From contig NZ_JBQHUF010000002.1 in assembly GCF_052065355.1 (NCBI RefSeq), forward strand, positions 186,001 through 250,000: a stretch of 64,000 nt of DNA, written 5' to 3'. Below, piece by piece: positions 31,723 through 40,172 of the stretch. Within the stretch, counting starts at the first letter, position 1; the number at the start of each line of letters is the position of its first letter. Made by a program: the position numbers and the translations under genes. The notes beneath the pieces were generated by a model. The model was given only the letters and a program-made list of their open reading frames with translations, was not told where the DNA came from and searched no databases. The stretch is from Flavonifractor sp052065355. Lineage in GTDB: Bacteria; Bacillota; Clostridia; Oscillospirales; Oscillospiraceae.

Positions 31723-33210
31723 ATGAAACTGGATTTTGAGTACGGCCAGGGATTCATGAGCGCTGAGCTGCCCGACAGCACCGACATTTTCATCCCCGGC
31801 GAGACGGTAGCCGATCCCCCCTGCCTGCCCCAGGACTGGGACAGCCTGTACAACGCCACTCTGGAGTCCATCCGCAACCCCATCGGCATGGAGCCCCTGA
31901 AGGAACTGGCCGCTCCCGGCAAGACTGTGGTCTTCGTTATCCCCGACATCGTCAAGGGCGGCAACCAGCCCACCTCCCACCGGAAGGTGGCCATCCGGGC
32001 CTGCCTGGACGAGCTGTACGCCGCCGGCGTGGAGAAGAAGGACATCCTGCTGCTCTTCTCCAACGGCCTGCACCCCCGTGCCACCGTGCCTGAGATGCGC
32101 ACCATCCTGGGCGAGGAGCTGTTCAACGAGTTCTACTACACCGGCCAGATCACCAGCCACGACAGCGAGGACTATGACCACCTGGTGGACCTGGGCTACA
32201 CCGCTCAGGGCGACCACGTGATCATGAACAAGTACGTCTTTGACGCCGACATCGCCATCCTCATCGGCCACACCCAGGGCAACCCCTACGGCGGTTACTC
32301 CGGCGGCTACAAGCACTGTGCCACCGGCATCTCCCACTGGCGGAGCATCTCTGCCCACCACGTGCCCCAGGTCATGCACCGGCCCGACTTCGTGCCCGTG
32401 TCCACCAACAGTGAGATGCGCCACAAGTTCGACCAGCAGGGCATGCTGATGGAAGAGAAGATGGGCAAGAAGTTCTTCTGCTGCGACGCGGTGCTGGATA
32501 CCAAGTCCCGTCAGATCGAGATCAACTCCGGCTGGGCCAAGGAGATGCAGCCCGTCTCCTGGAAGATGGCCGACAAGCGGACCTATGTCCACTGGGCGGA
32601 GAAGAAGTACGATATCATCGTCTTCGGCATGCCCACCAACTTCCACTACGGCAACGGCATGGGCACCAACCCCATCCAGATGATGCAGGCTCTGTCCGCC
32701 CAGGTCATCCGCCACAAGCGGATCATGAGCGACCACTGTGTGTTCATCGTCAGCAGCATCTGCGACGGCTACTTCCACGACGAGCGGTGGCCCTACCTGC
32801 GGGAGCTGTACGATATGTTCCAGCATGACTATATGAACACCCTGGCGGATATGAACCGGTATGGCGAGTACTTTGCCACCAAGGAGGAGTACATCCGCAA
32901 GTACCGCTTTGCCAACGCCTTCCACCCCTTCCACGGCTTCTCCATGATGAGCTGCGGCCACATCGCTGAGATGAACACCAGCGCCATCTACATCGTGGGC
33001 GCCCGTGAGCCCGGCATCGCCCGCGGCATGGGCCTGAAGACCCGGGCCACCTTCGAGGAGGCTCTGGCCGACGCCATGAAGAAGTACACCGGTCCCAACC
33101 CCAACATCCTGGCTCTGCCCAAGACCTTTACCACCGCGGCGGTCCACCTGTGCATGAAGGACCCCGCGCTCAACTCCGCCCCCATCAGCGGCACTCCCTG
33201 CGGGTGCTGA
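31723..33210 (+). CDS. Second LarA-family (DUF2088) nickel-pincer racemase homologue
   Basis: Protein of 495 residues, longer than LarA (~425) and only distantly like the first homologue in this window. It keeps the LarA residues: H117 (NGLHPRAT), H183 (IGHTQG), K197 (GGYK) and H213 (SAHH). The His-His spacing of 66 and the Lys-His spacing of 16 are identical to LarA 108/174 and 184/200. It should therefore act on a 2-hydroxy acid, racemising or epimerising it. Being in the amino-sugar operon, the acid may derive from the aldolase products. GACGGAGG lies ahead of the ATG. Confidence 0.75.
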   Translation: MKLDFEYGQGFMSAELPDSTDIFIPGETVADPPCLPQDWDSLYNATLESIRNPIGMEPLKELAAPGKTVVFVIPDIVKGGNQPTSHRKVAIRACLDELYAAGVEKKDILLLFSNGLHPRATVPEMRTILGEELFNEFYYTGQITSHDSEDYDHLVDLGYTAQGDHVIMNKYVFDADIAILIGHTQGNPYGGYSGGYKHCATGISHWRSISAHHVPQVMHRPDFVPVSTNSEMRHKFDQQGMLMEEKMGKKFFCCDAVLDTKSRQIEINSGWAKEMQPVSWKMADKRTYVHWAEKKYDIIVFGMPTNFHYGNGMGTNPIQMMQALSAQVIRHKRIMSDHCVFIVSSICDGYFHDERWPYLRELYDMFQHDYMNTLADMNRYGEYFATKEEYIRKYRFANAFHPFHGFSMMSCGHIAEMNTSAIYIVGAREPGIARGMGLKTRATFEEALADAMKKYTGPNPNILALPKTFTTAAVHLCMKDPALNSAPISGTPCGC

Positions 33211-33243
33211 GCAGGGGCTAACCTGTAGAAAGAAGGCGCTCCC

Positions 33244-34032
33244 TTGCAGTATGTGATCTATTTCCTCATCGCCATCGGGGCCACCACTGTGGGCTCCCTG
33301 ACAGGAATGGGCGGCGGGGTCATCATCAAGCCCCTGATGGATGTGCTCCATGACTTTGATGTGCAGACCATCGGCGTGATCTCCTCCCTGACCGTGTTTT
33401 CCATGTCGGTGGTGTCCATCGGCAAGCAGATGCTGGCCAAGACCAAGATCCCCTTCGGTACCGCCATCCCCCTGGCCCTGGGCTCGGTGGTGGGCGGTCT
33501 GGCGGGGGAGAAGCTGCTCCAGGTCATCGTGAACGCCCTCCAGGCAAACTCCGCGGTGACGGTGGTGCAGAACGTGGTGCTCTCCCTGCTGATCCTGGCG
33601 GTGTTCCTCTACATGAAGAACAAGAGCCATATCCCCAGCAAGCACCTGGAGGGGATCGTGGTATCCCTGCTGGTGGGCGTCTTCCTGGGCATCTGCTCCT
33701 CCTTCCTGGGCATCGGCGGCGGCCCCATCAACGTGGCCCTCATCATCTACCTGTTCTCCTTCGACACCAAGTCGGCCACGGTGTGCTCCCTGGTGACCAT
33801 CCTGTTTGCCCAGATCTCCAAGCTGGGCACGGTGGCCCTCACCACCGGATTCGGGGTCTTTGACCTGTCCATCGCCCCGGTCATGATCGTCGGCGCCATC
33901 GCCGGCGGCTTCATCGGCGCCAGCCTGAACAAGAAGTTCTCCGAGGCGTCGGTGGAAAAGGCCTTCAACGCGGTCCAGCTGATCGTGCTGGCTATCTCTA
34001 TCTTCAATATCGTGCGCAACCTGGCGGCCTGA
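33244..34032 (+). CDS. TSUP (TauE/SafE) family anion permease
   Basis: Membrane protein of 262 residues with about eight hydrophobic segments and the duplicated TSUP motif: GSLTGMGGGVIIKP near the N-terminus and SSFLGIGGGPINVAL in the second half. Characterised members move sulfite, sulfoacetate and other organosulfur anions, and others carry unrelated organic anions. It starts with TTG after AGAAGG (7-base spacing) and closes the nine-gene operon. Combined with the SsuABC-type importer nearby, it raises the possibility that the substrate is a sulfonate, but no sulfonate-specific enzyme is recognisable. Confidence 0.87.
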   Translation: MQYVIYFLIAIGATTVGSLTGMGGGVIIKPLMDVLHDFDVQTIGVISSLTVFSMSVVSIGKQMLAKTKIPFGTAIPLALGSVVGGLAGEKLLQVIVNALQANSAVTVVQNVVLSLLILAVFLYMKNKSHIPSKHLEGIVVSLLVGVFLGICSSFLGIGGGPINVALIIYLFSFDTKSATVCSLVTILFAQISKLGTVALTTGFGVFDLSIAPVMIVGAIAGGFIGASLNKKFSEASVEKAFNAVQLIVLAISIFNIVRNLAA

Positions 34033-34045
34033 GGCTGCCGGAGGC

Positions 34046-34079
34046 AAAAAGGCGTCGGGAAAGATCCCGACGCCTTTTT
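34046..34079. terminator. Terminator of the amino-sugar operon
   Basis: Perfect 15-bp arms beginning AAAAAGGCGTCGGGA (34046-34060) and ending TTTTT (34065-34079), with a 4-base loop. It would also work in the reverse direction. Confidence 0.92.
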
Positions 34080-34083
34080 GCTG

Positions 34084-34112
34084 TTGCTTTTTCCATGGGG
34101 AGCCGTTATAAT
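34084..34112 (+). promoter_or_regulatory. Promoter of the SLH-domain protein
   Basis: TATAAT at 34107-34112 (perfect) with TTGCTT at 34084-34089, spacing 17 bp. The -35 matches 3 of 6. Confidence 0.5.
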
Positions 34113-34156
34113 TTAAGCTAGTTATGGAAACCAACGTACATAATGGAGGGACGAGT

Positions 34157-36466
34157 ATGAAAGGGAAGCGATTTGCGGCCTGGTTGCTGACGGTCGTTAT
34201 GGCCATCTCTCTGCTGACGGTATCTGCCGCCGCCGTCACGTTTTCCGACATGACCAACCACTGGGCCAAGACCGATGTGGAATACCTGGCTACCCAGGGG
34301 GTGGTCAACGGTACCAGCGATACCACCTTTACCCCCGATCGGGCCATGACGGCCTGCGAGGCAGTGATCTTCTGCTCCCGGGCTACCGGTGTGTCCGTTG
34401 CGGATAAAACCAAGATCGCCGAGAAGTGGGCGGATACGCTGAAGGAGATCATGCCTGAATCCCTCTACTCCTGGGCGGGAACGGAGATGGCTGTCTGTCT
34501 GGAGACCGGCATCATTTCTGAGACCGAGCTGCGCTCCCTGGCCCAGGCCGATGGATTGGTGAAAGCTATCAGCCGGGAAAACCTGGCCATGTATCTGGTG
34601 CGGGCCATGCAGCTGGAGCCTCTGGCCAAGAGCCTGAGCAGCTACCCCCTGAGCTTTGCCGATGCATCCTCCATCTCTGCCGCTCTGCAGCCCTATGTCT
34701 ATGTGCTCAACAGCTACGGTATCGTGGAGGGAGACCAGTACAACAAGTTCCTGCCCAACCGCTCCCTCACCCGGGCGGAGATGGCCGTCATGCTCCGCCG
34801 GGCCATGGACTTTATGGACGAGGCCGGCCTGTACGCCGAGCTGCCCGCCTATACGGACTATAAGTGGGTGGGTGGTACCATCGCGGCGGTGACCTCCGGG
34901 GGAAGCGGCACCACGCTGGTGACGCTGAACAGCGAGATCACCGGCACCACCAGCATCTCTCTTTCCGACGATGTGAAGATCTACGAGAACAACATGCTCT
35001 CCACCACCTCTGCTCTGCGGGTGGGTCAGTATGCCCGGATCAACCTGAGCAAGACTGGCGCAGCGCAGTCTGTGCGGCTGGGCGGTACGCTGACCAGCTA
35101 CAGCGGTACGGTAAACAGCATCACCAAGGACCGGGTGAATCTGGTGGAGAACGGTACCACCCGGAGCCTGGCTATCGATCGCTTTACCGCCGTGCAGGTG
35201 GGAGGCGCCACCGGCGGGCCGGAGCTCATTGACCTTCAGGCGGGTTATACCACCGCAGTGTGCTATGTGGACGCAATGGGCCACCTGGCCGGTATCAAGC
35301 TTTCCGGCGGCAGCCACAGCGCGGAAGGTATTCTGGTGTCTGTGGTGGAGACTGCCAGCGGCCAGAGCATCCAGGTTTCCGCCTTCAATGGGGAAACTCA
35401 GCGCTATACGCTGCCTCTGGGTGCGGGTGTCACCGTCAACGGTGTGGCCGGCAGCCTGTCTACCGCCCACGAGGGAAAGTACGTGAGCCTGCGGGTGAAC
35501 AATGACAGCGCCAACCAGCTGGTGAGCATCGCGGTGGATACGGTCACCCAGTATGTTCAGGGTGTGGTGAAGAACTACACCTATGCCAAGGATGTAAACA
35601 CCATCACCATTGGAAAGGCGGGGTCCAGCTCCTCTGAGACCTACAATATTGCCGCTGACGCCGTGGTGCGCTACAACGGTGAGGAGATTGCACTGAGAAG
35701 CCTGGAAAAGAGCAGCTATGCTACCGTGCGCTTCTCTGGCGGCCGCGTGGCGGAGATCGACGCCTGGCCCGGTTCCACCACCACAGAGGGTGTCATTGAG
35801 TCTATTTCCTATGGCACGCCTACCGTCCTGTCCGTGCGTACCGCCGCCGGCAGTGTGGTGACCTTTGAGCTGGATCTGACGGATCTGCCCACCGTTTACC
35901 GGGATGGAAAGACAAGCTCTATCGATAAAATCCGCAGCGGTGACTCCATTATCGTCACCGTGCGCTACAACGAGGTGGCCACCCTGGAGACCACCAGCCA
36001 GAGCGCCAATGTCACCGGGACGATCACCCGGGTGGTGCAGGATGCCTCCGGCGTAACCATTGATGTGCAGCTGACCAACGGTTCGACCACATCCTACACT
36101 GTGGCGGAGGGTGTGTCGGTGACGCAGGACGGCTCCGCCATTTCCCTGTACTCTCTTAAACCCAATGACAAGGTGGCCATGGTGGTCAGCGGAGACGAGG
36201 TCGTCTCCATCGAGGTGGATAAGAGCTCCGGTTCCAACACCCAGCTCAACGGTACAGTGCTGCTGCCCAACACCACGGACAAGACTCTGATGATCCAGCT
36301 GGATAGCGGTACGGTGCTGACTGTAGACGTATCGGACGCCAACTTTACCAGCACCTCCGGCAGCAGCGTGTCTCTGGGCAGACTGGCCGCCGGTGACATG
36401 GTACAGGTGTACGGCAGCTACTCGGGCGCTAAGTTCGTAGCCACTCTGGTACTGAAAATCGGATAA
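34157..36466 (+). CDS. Secreted SLH-domain protein with repetitive beta-rich body
   Basis: Exported protein of 769 residues: a Sec signal peptide (MKGKRFAAWLLTVVMAISLL, cleavage near SAAAV), then three SLH-like segments (about 25-75, 105-160 and 170-225; e.g. FSDMTNHWAKTDVEYLATQG and SLTRAEMAVMLRRAMDF). These normally bind pyruvylated wall polymers at the cell surface. The remaining ~520 residues are Thr/Ser/Val/Gly-rich with recurring 60-80-residue beta modules and no recognisable enzyme motif. It could be a wall-bound structural or adhesive protein. ATG at 34157 follows GGAGGG; the in-frame ATG at 34124 has no ribosome binding site and would spoil the signal peptide. Confidence 0.85.
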   Translation: MKGKRFAAWLLTVVMAISLLTVSAAAVTFSDMTNHWAKTDVEYLATQGVVNGTSDTTFTPDRAMTACEAVIFCSRATGVSVADKTKIAEKWADTLKEIMPESLYSWAGTEMAVCLETGIISETELRSLAQADGLVKAISRENLAMYLVRAMQLEPLAKSLSSYPLSFADASSISAALQPYVYVLNSYGIVEGDQYNKFLPNRSLTRAEMAVMLRRAMDFMDEAGLYAELPAYTDYKWVGGTIAAVTSGGSGTTLVTLNSEITGTTSISLSDDVKIYENNMLSTTSALRVGQYARINLSKTGAAQSVRLGGTLTSYSGTVNSITKDRVNLVENGTTRSLAIDRFTAVQVGGATGGPELIDLQAGYTTAVCYVDAMGHLAGIKLSGGSHSAEGILVSVVETASGQSIQVSAFNGETQRYTLPLGAGVTVNGVAGSLSTAHEGKYVSLRVNNDSANQLVSIAVDTVTQYVQGVVKNYTYAKDVNTITIGKAGSSSSETYNIAADAVVRYNGEEIALRSLEKSSYATVRFSGGRVAEIDAWPGSTTTEGVIESISYGTPTVLSVRTAAGSVVTFELDLTDLPTVYRDGKTSSIDKIRSGDSIIVTVRYNEVATLETTSQSANVTGTITRVVQDASGVTIDVQLTNGSTTSYTVAEGVSVTQDGSAISLYSLKPNDKVAMVVSGDEVVSIEVDKSSGSNTQLNGTVLLPNTTDKTLMIQLDSGTVLTVDVSDANFTSTSGSSVSLGRLAAGDMVQVYGSYSGAKFVATLVLKIG

Positions 36467-36478
36467 ATGAGAGAAAAA

Positions 36479-36508
36479 GGGCCCGGATCTTGGATCCGGG
36501 CCTCTTTT
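36479..36508 (+). terminator. Terminator after the SLH protein
   Basis: Arms GGCCCGGATC (36480-36489) and GATCCGGGCC (36493-36502; perfect 10 bp, 3-base loop), then CTCTTTT. Confidence 0.85.
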
Positions 36509-36524
36509 CCTGCTTGCGGGCCCC

Positions 36525-36553
36525 TTGACTTTTCGGCGCCGAATGAATAAAAT
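36525..36553 (+). promoter_or_regulatory. Promoter of proS with palindrome in spacer
   Basis: TTGACT (36525-36530), 17 bp, TAAAAT (36548-36553); both match 5 of 6. The perfect 12-bp palindrome TTCGGCGCCGAA (36532-36543) lies inside the spacer and may bind a regulator. No T-box leader fits between here and the start codon at 36601. Confidence 0.65.
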
Positions 36554-36600
36554 AGGAAGAACCCATGTTGTATTTTTTGATAAAGGATTGAGATAGAGTT

Positions 36601-38040
36601 ATGGCACAGGACAAAAAGCAGGTGGAACAGATCACCGATATGGAGGTGGACTTCGCCAAGTGGTTCACCGACGTGTGCAAGAAGGCGGAGCTCATCGATT
36701 ACTCTTCCATCAAGGGCGTATTTATTTACCGGCCCTATGGCTATGCCATCTGGGAGAATTTTCAGAAGATCCTGGACGAGAAGTTTAAGGAGACCGGGCA
36801 TGAGAACGTGTACCTGCCCATGCTGATCCCCGAGAGCCTGCTCCAGAAGGAGAAGGATCATGTAGAGGGCTTTGCCCCCGAGTGCGCCTGGGTGACCATG
36901 GGCGGCTCTGAGAAGCTGGAGGAGCGCTACTGCATCCGCCCCACCAGTGAGACCCTGTTCTGTGAGCACTATAAGAATATCATCCACTCTCACCGTGACC
37001 TGCCCAAGCTGTACAACCAGTGGTGCTCCGTGCTGCGGTGGGAGAAGACCTCCCGTCCCTTCCTGCGTCACCGGGAATTCCTGTGGCAGGAGGGCCACAC
37101 CATGCACGCCACCGCCGAGGAGGCCATTGCCGAGACCGAGCAGATGTTCAACATCTACGCCGACTTCTGTGAGAACTACCTGGCCATGCCCGTGGTGAAG
37201 GGCCGCAAGACCGACAAGGAGAAGTTCTCCGGCGCCGAGGCCACCTACACCGTGGAGTGCATGATGCACGACAAGAAGGCCCTTCAGGCCGGTACCTCCC
37301 ACTACTTCGGCGACGGCTTCGCCCGCGCCTTCGACATCACCTTCGCCGGTAAGGACAACCAGCCCCATCATCCCTTCCAGACCTCCTGGGGCGTGTCTAC
37401 CCGTCTCATCGGCGGCGTCATCATGACCCACGGCGACAACAACGGTCTGGTGCTGCCCCCCAAGATCGCCCCCACTCAGGTCATCATCATCCCTGTGGCC
37501 CAGCACAAGGAGGGTGTGCTGGCGGCCAACGAGGCCGTTATGGCCCGCCTGAAGGCCGCCGGCATCCGGGTGAAGATGGACGCCTCCGAGCAGTCCGCCG
37601 GCTGGAAGTTCGCCGAGTATGAGATGAAGGGCGTGCCTCTGCGTCTGGAGATGGGCCCCAAGGACATGGAGAAGAACCAGTGCGTGCTGGTCCGCCGCGA
37701 CAACGGCGAAAAGAGCTTTGTCTCCCTGGACAACATCGAGGAGACCGTCCAGACCATGCTGGACGCGGTGCAGAAGGGCCTGTACGACAAGGCCAAGAAG
37801 AACCTGGACGAGAACACCTACGCCTGCTCTACCGTGGAGGAGGTCAAGGAGAAGATGTCCACTCAGGGCGGCTTCGCCAAGACCATGTGGTGCGGCGACG
37901 AGGCCTGCGAGCTGAAGATGAAGGAGATCGCTGGTGTGTCCTCCCGCTGCATTCCCCTGGAGCAGGAGCACCTGGGCGATGTGTGCCCCGTCTGCGGCAA
38001 GCCCGCCAAGCACATGGTGTACTGGGGCGTGGCTTATTAA
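36601..38040 (+). CDS. proS: Prolyl-tRNA synthetase, archaeal/eukaryotic-type short form
   Basis: Class II aminoacyl-tRNA synthetase of 479 residues that charges tRNA-Pro. It lacks the editing insertion of the ~570-residue bacterial type and ends in a C-terminal zinc-type domain (C in MWCGDEAC and DVCPVCGKPAKHMVYWGVAY), as in the type 3 ProS found in many Firmicutes and archaea. Motif 1 surrounds YRPYGYAIWENF, motif 2 is FLRHREFLWQEGHTMH, and motif 3 is the GVSTRLIGGVIMTHGDNNGLVLP region. AAAGGA lies 13 bases before the ATG, a long spacing that predicts modest translation. It is monocistronic, with its own promoter and terminator. Confidence 0.96.
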   Translation: MAQDKKQVEQITDMEVDFAKWFTDVCKKAELIDYSSIKGVFIYRPYGYAIWENFQKILDEKFKETGHENVYLPMLIPESLLQKEKDHVEGFAPECAWVTMGGSEKLEERYCIRPTSETLFCEHYKNIIHSHRDLPKLYNQWCSVLRWEKTSRPFLRHREFLWQEGHTMHATAEEAIAETEQMFNIYADFCENYLAMPVVKGRKTDKEKFSGAEATYTVECMMHDKKALQAGTSHYFGDGFARAFDITFAGKDNQPHHPFQTSWGVSTRLIGGVIMTHGDNNGLVLPPKIAPTQVIIIPVAQHKEGVLAANEAVMARLKAAGIRVKMDASEQSAGWKFAEYEMKGVPLRLEMGPKDMEKNQCVLVRRDNGEKSFVSLDNIEETVQTMLDAVQKGLYDKAKKNLDENTYACSTVEEVKEKMSTQGGFAKTMWCGDEACELKMKEIAGVSSRCIPLEQEHLGDVCPVCGKPAKHMVYWGVAY

Positions 38041-38052
38041 AATAAGTGGCAG

Positions 38053-38085
38053 AAAAAGCCCGGAGCGTATGGCTCCGGGCTTTTT
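38053..38085. terminator. Bidirectional terminator between proS and the esterase gene
   Basis: Perfect 14-bp arms AAAAAGCCCGGAGC (38053-38066) and its complement ending in TTTTT (38072-38085), placed between two convergent genes. Confidence 0.9.
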
Positions 38086-38091
38086 GTTGCT

Positions 38092-39909
38092 TTAGTTTAC
38101 TTCGGGGCTAATTTCTATACCCATGTAGTAAGAGGTGCCGTCTTCTCCTCTGGAGTAGCAGCTCAGGAAATCATACAGTGTATAGACCTCGTCGGGCAGC
38201 ATGGCGTGAATCTTGTCGATGACAAGCTGTTCGCGGATCAAAGTGATGCCCTGGATATTTTTATAATCGTAGCCAGTAAAATTGCCGTTTTGGTAGGTAT
38301 AAGTAGTGGATTCATCGGCGGTAATACCATAACGGTCTCTCCATTCGGTAATGAGAGGAGTGACATTGTTCATATCCAATTCGCCGTTTTCGTCTACAAA
38401 ATACTGGTCTTTCATACCAACGGACCACATCATGGGCATAATAAGAGATGCGTTTACATTTTCCGTTTCACTGGGAAGAAGAGGGGCCGAAGCCGCGGCA
38501 CAGGCGGCAATCCATTCGGGGTGTATGAGTGCAATGGTAAAACTCATTATGCTACCCATCGACTGTCCACTGACATAGATGCGGCTTTCGTCGGTTGGAT
38601 AATTTTCTAACAGGAAGGTGCGCATAGCCTCAAAGAAGGGTAGATCATCGGTACTCCAGGTGGTTCTAGCCGAGAAGGCGTCATTACCCCGAGAGCCGGT
38701 GGGGAAGACCGCGATAAAGTTTCGCTCTTCTGCCAGCTTATCCCAGCCGGAGCGGGCCGCAAACTCCTCGCCGGAGCCGCCGCCGCCATGGAACGCAAAG
38801 ACCACAGGGACGCTGTCGTACCGGCCATTGGCTACATCGGTGGGAACATAGACGTAAAACTCCCGGGTGACACCCTCTACTTCCAGAGTGTGGTAATCCA
38901 TACCTTTTTCCTCATTGGTGGCAAAGGGACGCAGGGCGTTGATATCACCGCTGTCCTGCCGGCGGGTGCGCTTCAGAAAATCGTTGTAGAGATAGCTGGT
39001 GAATTCGGGCGATTGGGTGTCATCCCGCCCGATGCTCACCAGCACCTTGGAGCAATTGTCATAGGTGATCTCGTTGGTGTTGGCCATATATTCGGGGAAC
39101 TGATAGACCTGCTCGGCGTATTGATTGGAGAAAACCTCGTCTCCGCAGTTGTTAGCGCTTTTCCAGTAATCGATCAAAGCGCTGACGGATTCGGTTTCTT
39201 CCGACGCCCCGATCCACATAGGAACAGCAACCTCGCTTTTCATAACGCCGTCGGCATTGCTGGGTTCGTTCTTTGCGGCGTCCAGAAGCGCGGTGTCAAA
39301 ATTGTCCACGCCAAAAGCAGCAAAACCGGCAAATTTTTCAGAGTTTTCCACGGCAAAGGCCATGACCGCATCGGCGGCATCCTCGTAACCCACCATGTAG
39401 AAGGCGGAATCCTGCATCTGGATGTACTCGCGGTCATCCATGTATCCGAAGGCGGCGGTGGTATAGTCGCTTTCGTCCTCAGTCCAACCGTCCTCTCCGC
39501 AGACCATAAGAATCAGATGCATGCCGTTTTCCTCAGCCACAGTCTTCCAGCCGGAATCCTCAATGAATTGGTCCGCAGCCTGAGCGGCAGGCACGCCGAT
39601 AGCCACTGCCGGTTGACGGTAACCAACCGTATCGGGAATGTAGTGATAGAGCATCCGGCTGCCTCCATCCTCCAGTTCCAGCTCTACGGAATAAAGGCCG
39701 GAGAGTTCAGTGCCCAGAGGGTCGGCAGGATCCACATCCACGGTTTCGGTGACCACATCAGCCAGCAGGGTGGCCGAGACCTTTTCTGCCACGGCAGGTT
39801 GGGATGCGGCAGGTGATTCATTGGCAGGGGGCTGTTGGGTGCAGCCTGTGACGCCGACGGTAAGAGCAGCGGCCAGAACCAGTGAAGTGATCTGCAATTT
39901 GCTGGGCAT
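38092..39909 (-). CDS. Surface lipoprotein with two alpha/beta-hydrolase domains, second PHB-depolymerase/feruloyl-esterase-like
   Basis: Lipoprotein of 605 residues: signal peptide with lipobox VTGC (Cys23), then an Ala/Pro-rich linker. The C-terminal half (about 335-600) is an LpqC/PHB-depolymerase-type esterase with HGGGGSGEEFAARSGW, the oxyanion region, and nucleophile Ser450 in SGQSMGS. The N-terminal half (about 70-240) repeats the same plan (EDSGWKTVAEENGMHLILM resembles the C-terminal counterpart), but the nucleophile elbow reads MVGYEDAAD, so it looks catalytically dead. The chosen ATG (39909) has AGAAAGGA 8 bases upstream. Codon use is less GC-biased than neighbouring genes, which may mean acquisition. 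The substrate is probably a plant or microbial ester outside the cell (inference). Confidence 0.8.
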   Translation of the reverse strand: MPSKLQITSLVLAAALTVGVTGCTQQPPANESPAASQPAVAEKVSATLLADVVTETVDVDPADPLGTELSGLYSVELELEDGGSRMLYHYIPDTVGYRQPAVAIGVPAAQAADQFIEDSGWKTVAEENGMHLILMVCGEDGWTEDESDYTTAAFGYMDDREYIQMQDSAFYMVGYEDAADAVMAFAVENSEKFAGFAAFGVDNFDTALLDAAKNEPSNADGVMKSEVAVPMWIGASEETESVSALIDYWKSANNCGDEVFSNQYAEQVYQFPEYMANTNEITYDNCSKVLVSIGRDDTQSPEFTSYLYNDFLKRTRRQDSGDINALRPFATNEEKGMDYHTLEVEGVTREFYVYVPTDVANGRYDSVPVVFAFHGGGGSGEEFAARSGWDKLAEERNFIAVFPTGSRGNDAFSARTTWSTDDLPFFEAMRTFLLENYPTDESRIYVSGQSMGSIMSFTIALIHPEWIAACAAASAPLLPSETENVNASLIMPMMWSVGMKDQYFVDENGELDMNNVTPLITEWRDRYGITADESTTYTYQNGNFTGYDYKNIQGITLIREQLVIDKIHAMLPDEVYTLYDFLSCYSRGEDGTSYYMGIEISPEVN

Positions 39910-39977
39910 AGAAGTCATCCTTTCTTTCTGCAAAGTATAATATACAGTTTCAATAATGTGGCAGTGAAGTTGCAGCT

Positions 39978-40006
39978 ATTATATGGACGCTTTTACAAAA
40001 CGTCAA
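39978..40006 (-). promoter_or_regulatory. Promoter of the esterase lipoprotein gene
   Basis: On the minus strand: TTGACG (40006-40001), 17 bp, TATAAT (39983-39978). This is near-consensus, giving a leader of about 60 bases. Confidence 0.75.
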
Positions 40007-40114
40007 ACAGGAAAAAATAAATCTTCTGTAAATTAATTCACTAGCGTAGAAAAATATCGGGGGAAATAGCGGCAAAAGTTGGAGCGTATTAGTTTCATTT
40101 GTGAAAAATCCCGG

Positions 40115-40143
40115 TTGCAATTGAAAAACGATGGGTTTATAAT
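40115..40143 (+). promoter_or_regulatory. Promoter of the shikimate operon
   Basis: TTGCAA (40115-40120), 17 bp, TATAAT (40138-40143). Transcription would begin near 40,150, about 20 bases before the leader peptide start. Confidence 0.75.
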
Positions 40144-40172
40144 GACAACAACCTGTTATCGTGAGGCGTTTT

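Noticed and set aside
33244..34032. Calling the TSUP protein a sulfite exporter outright
   Set aside because: The family carries many anions, and no sulfite-releasing enzyme is encoded nearby; only the family is assigned.
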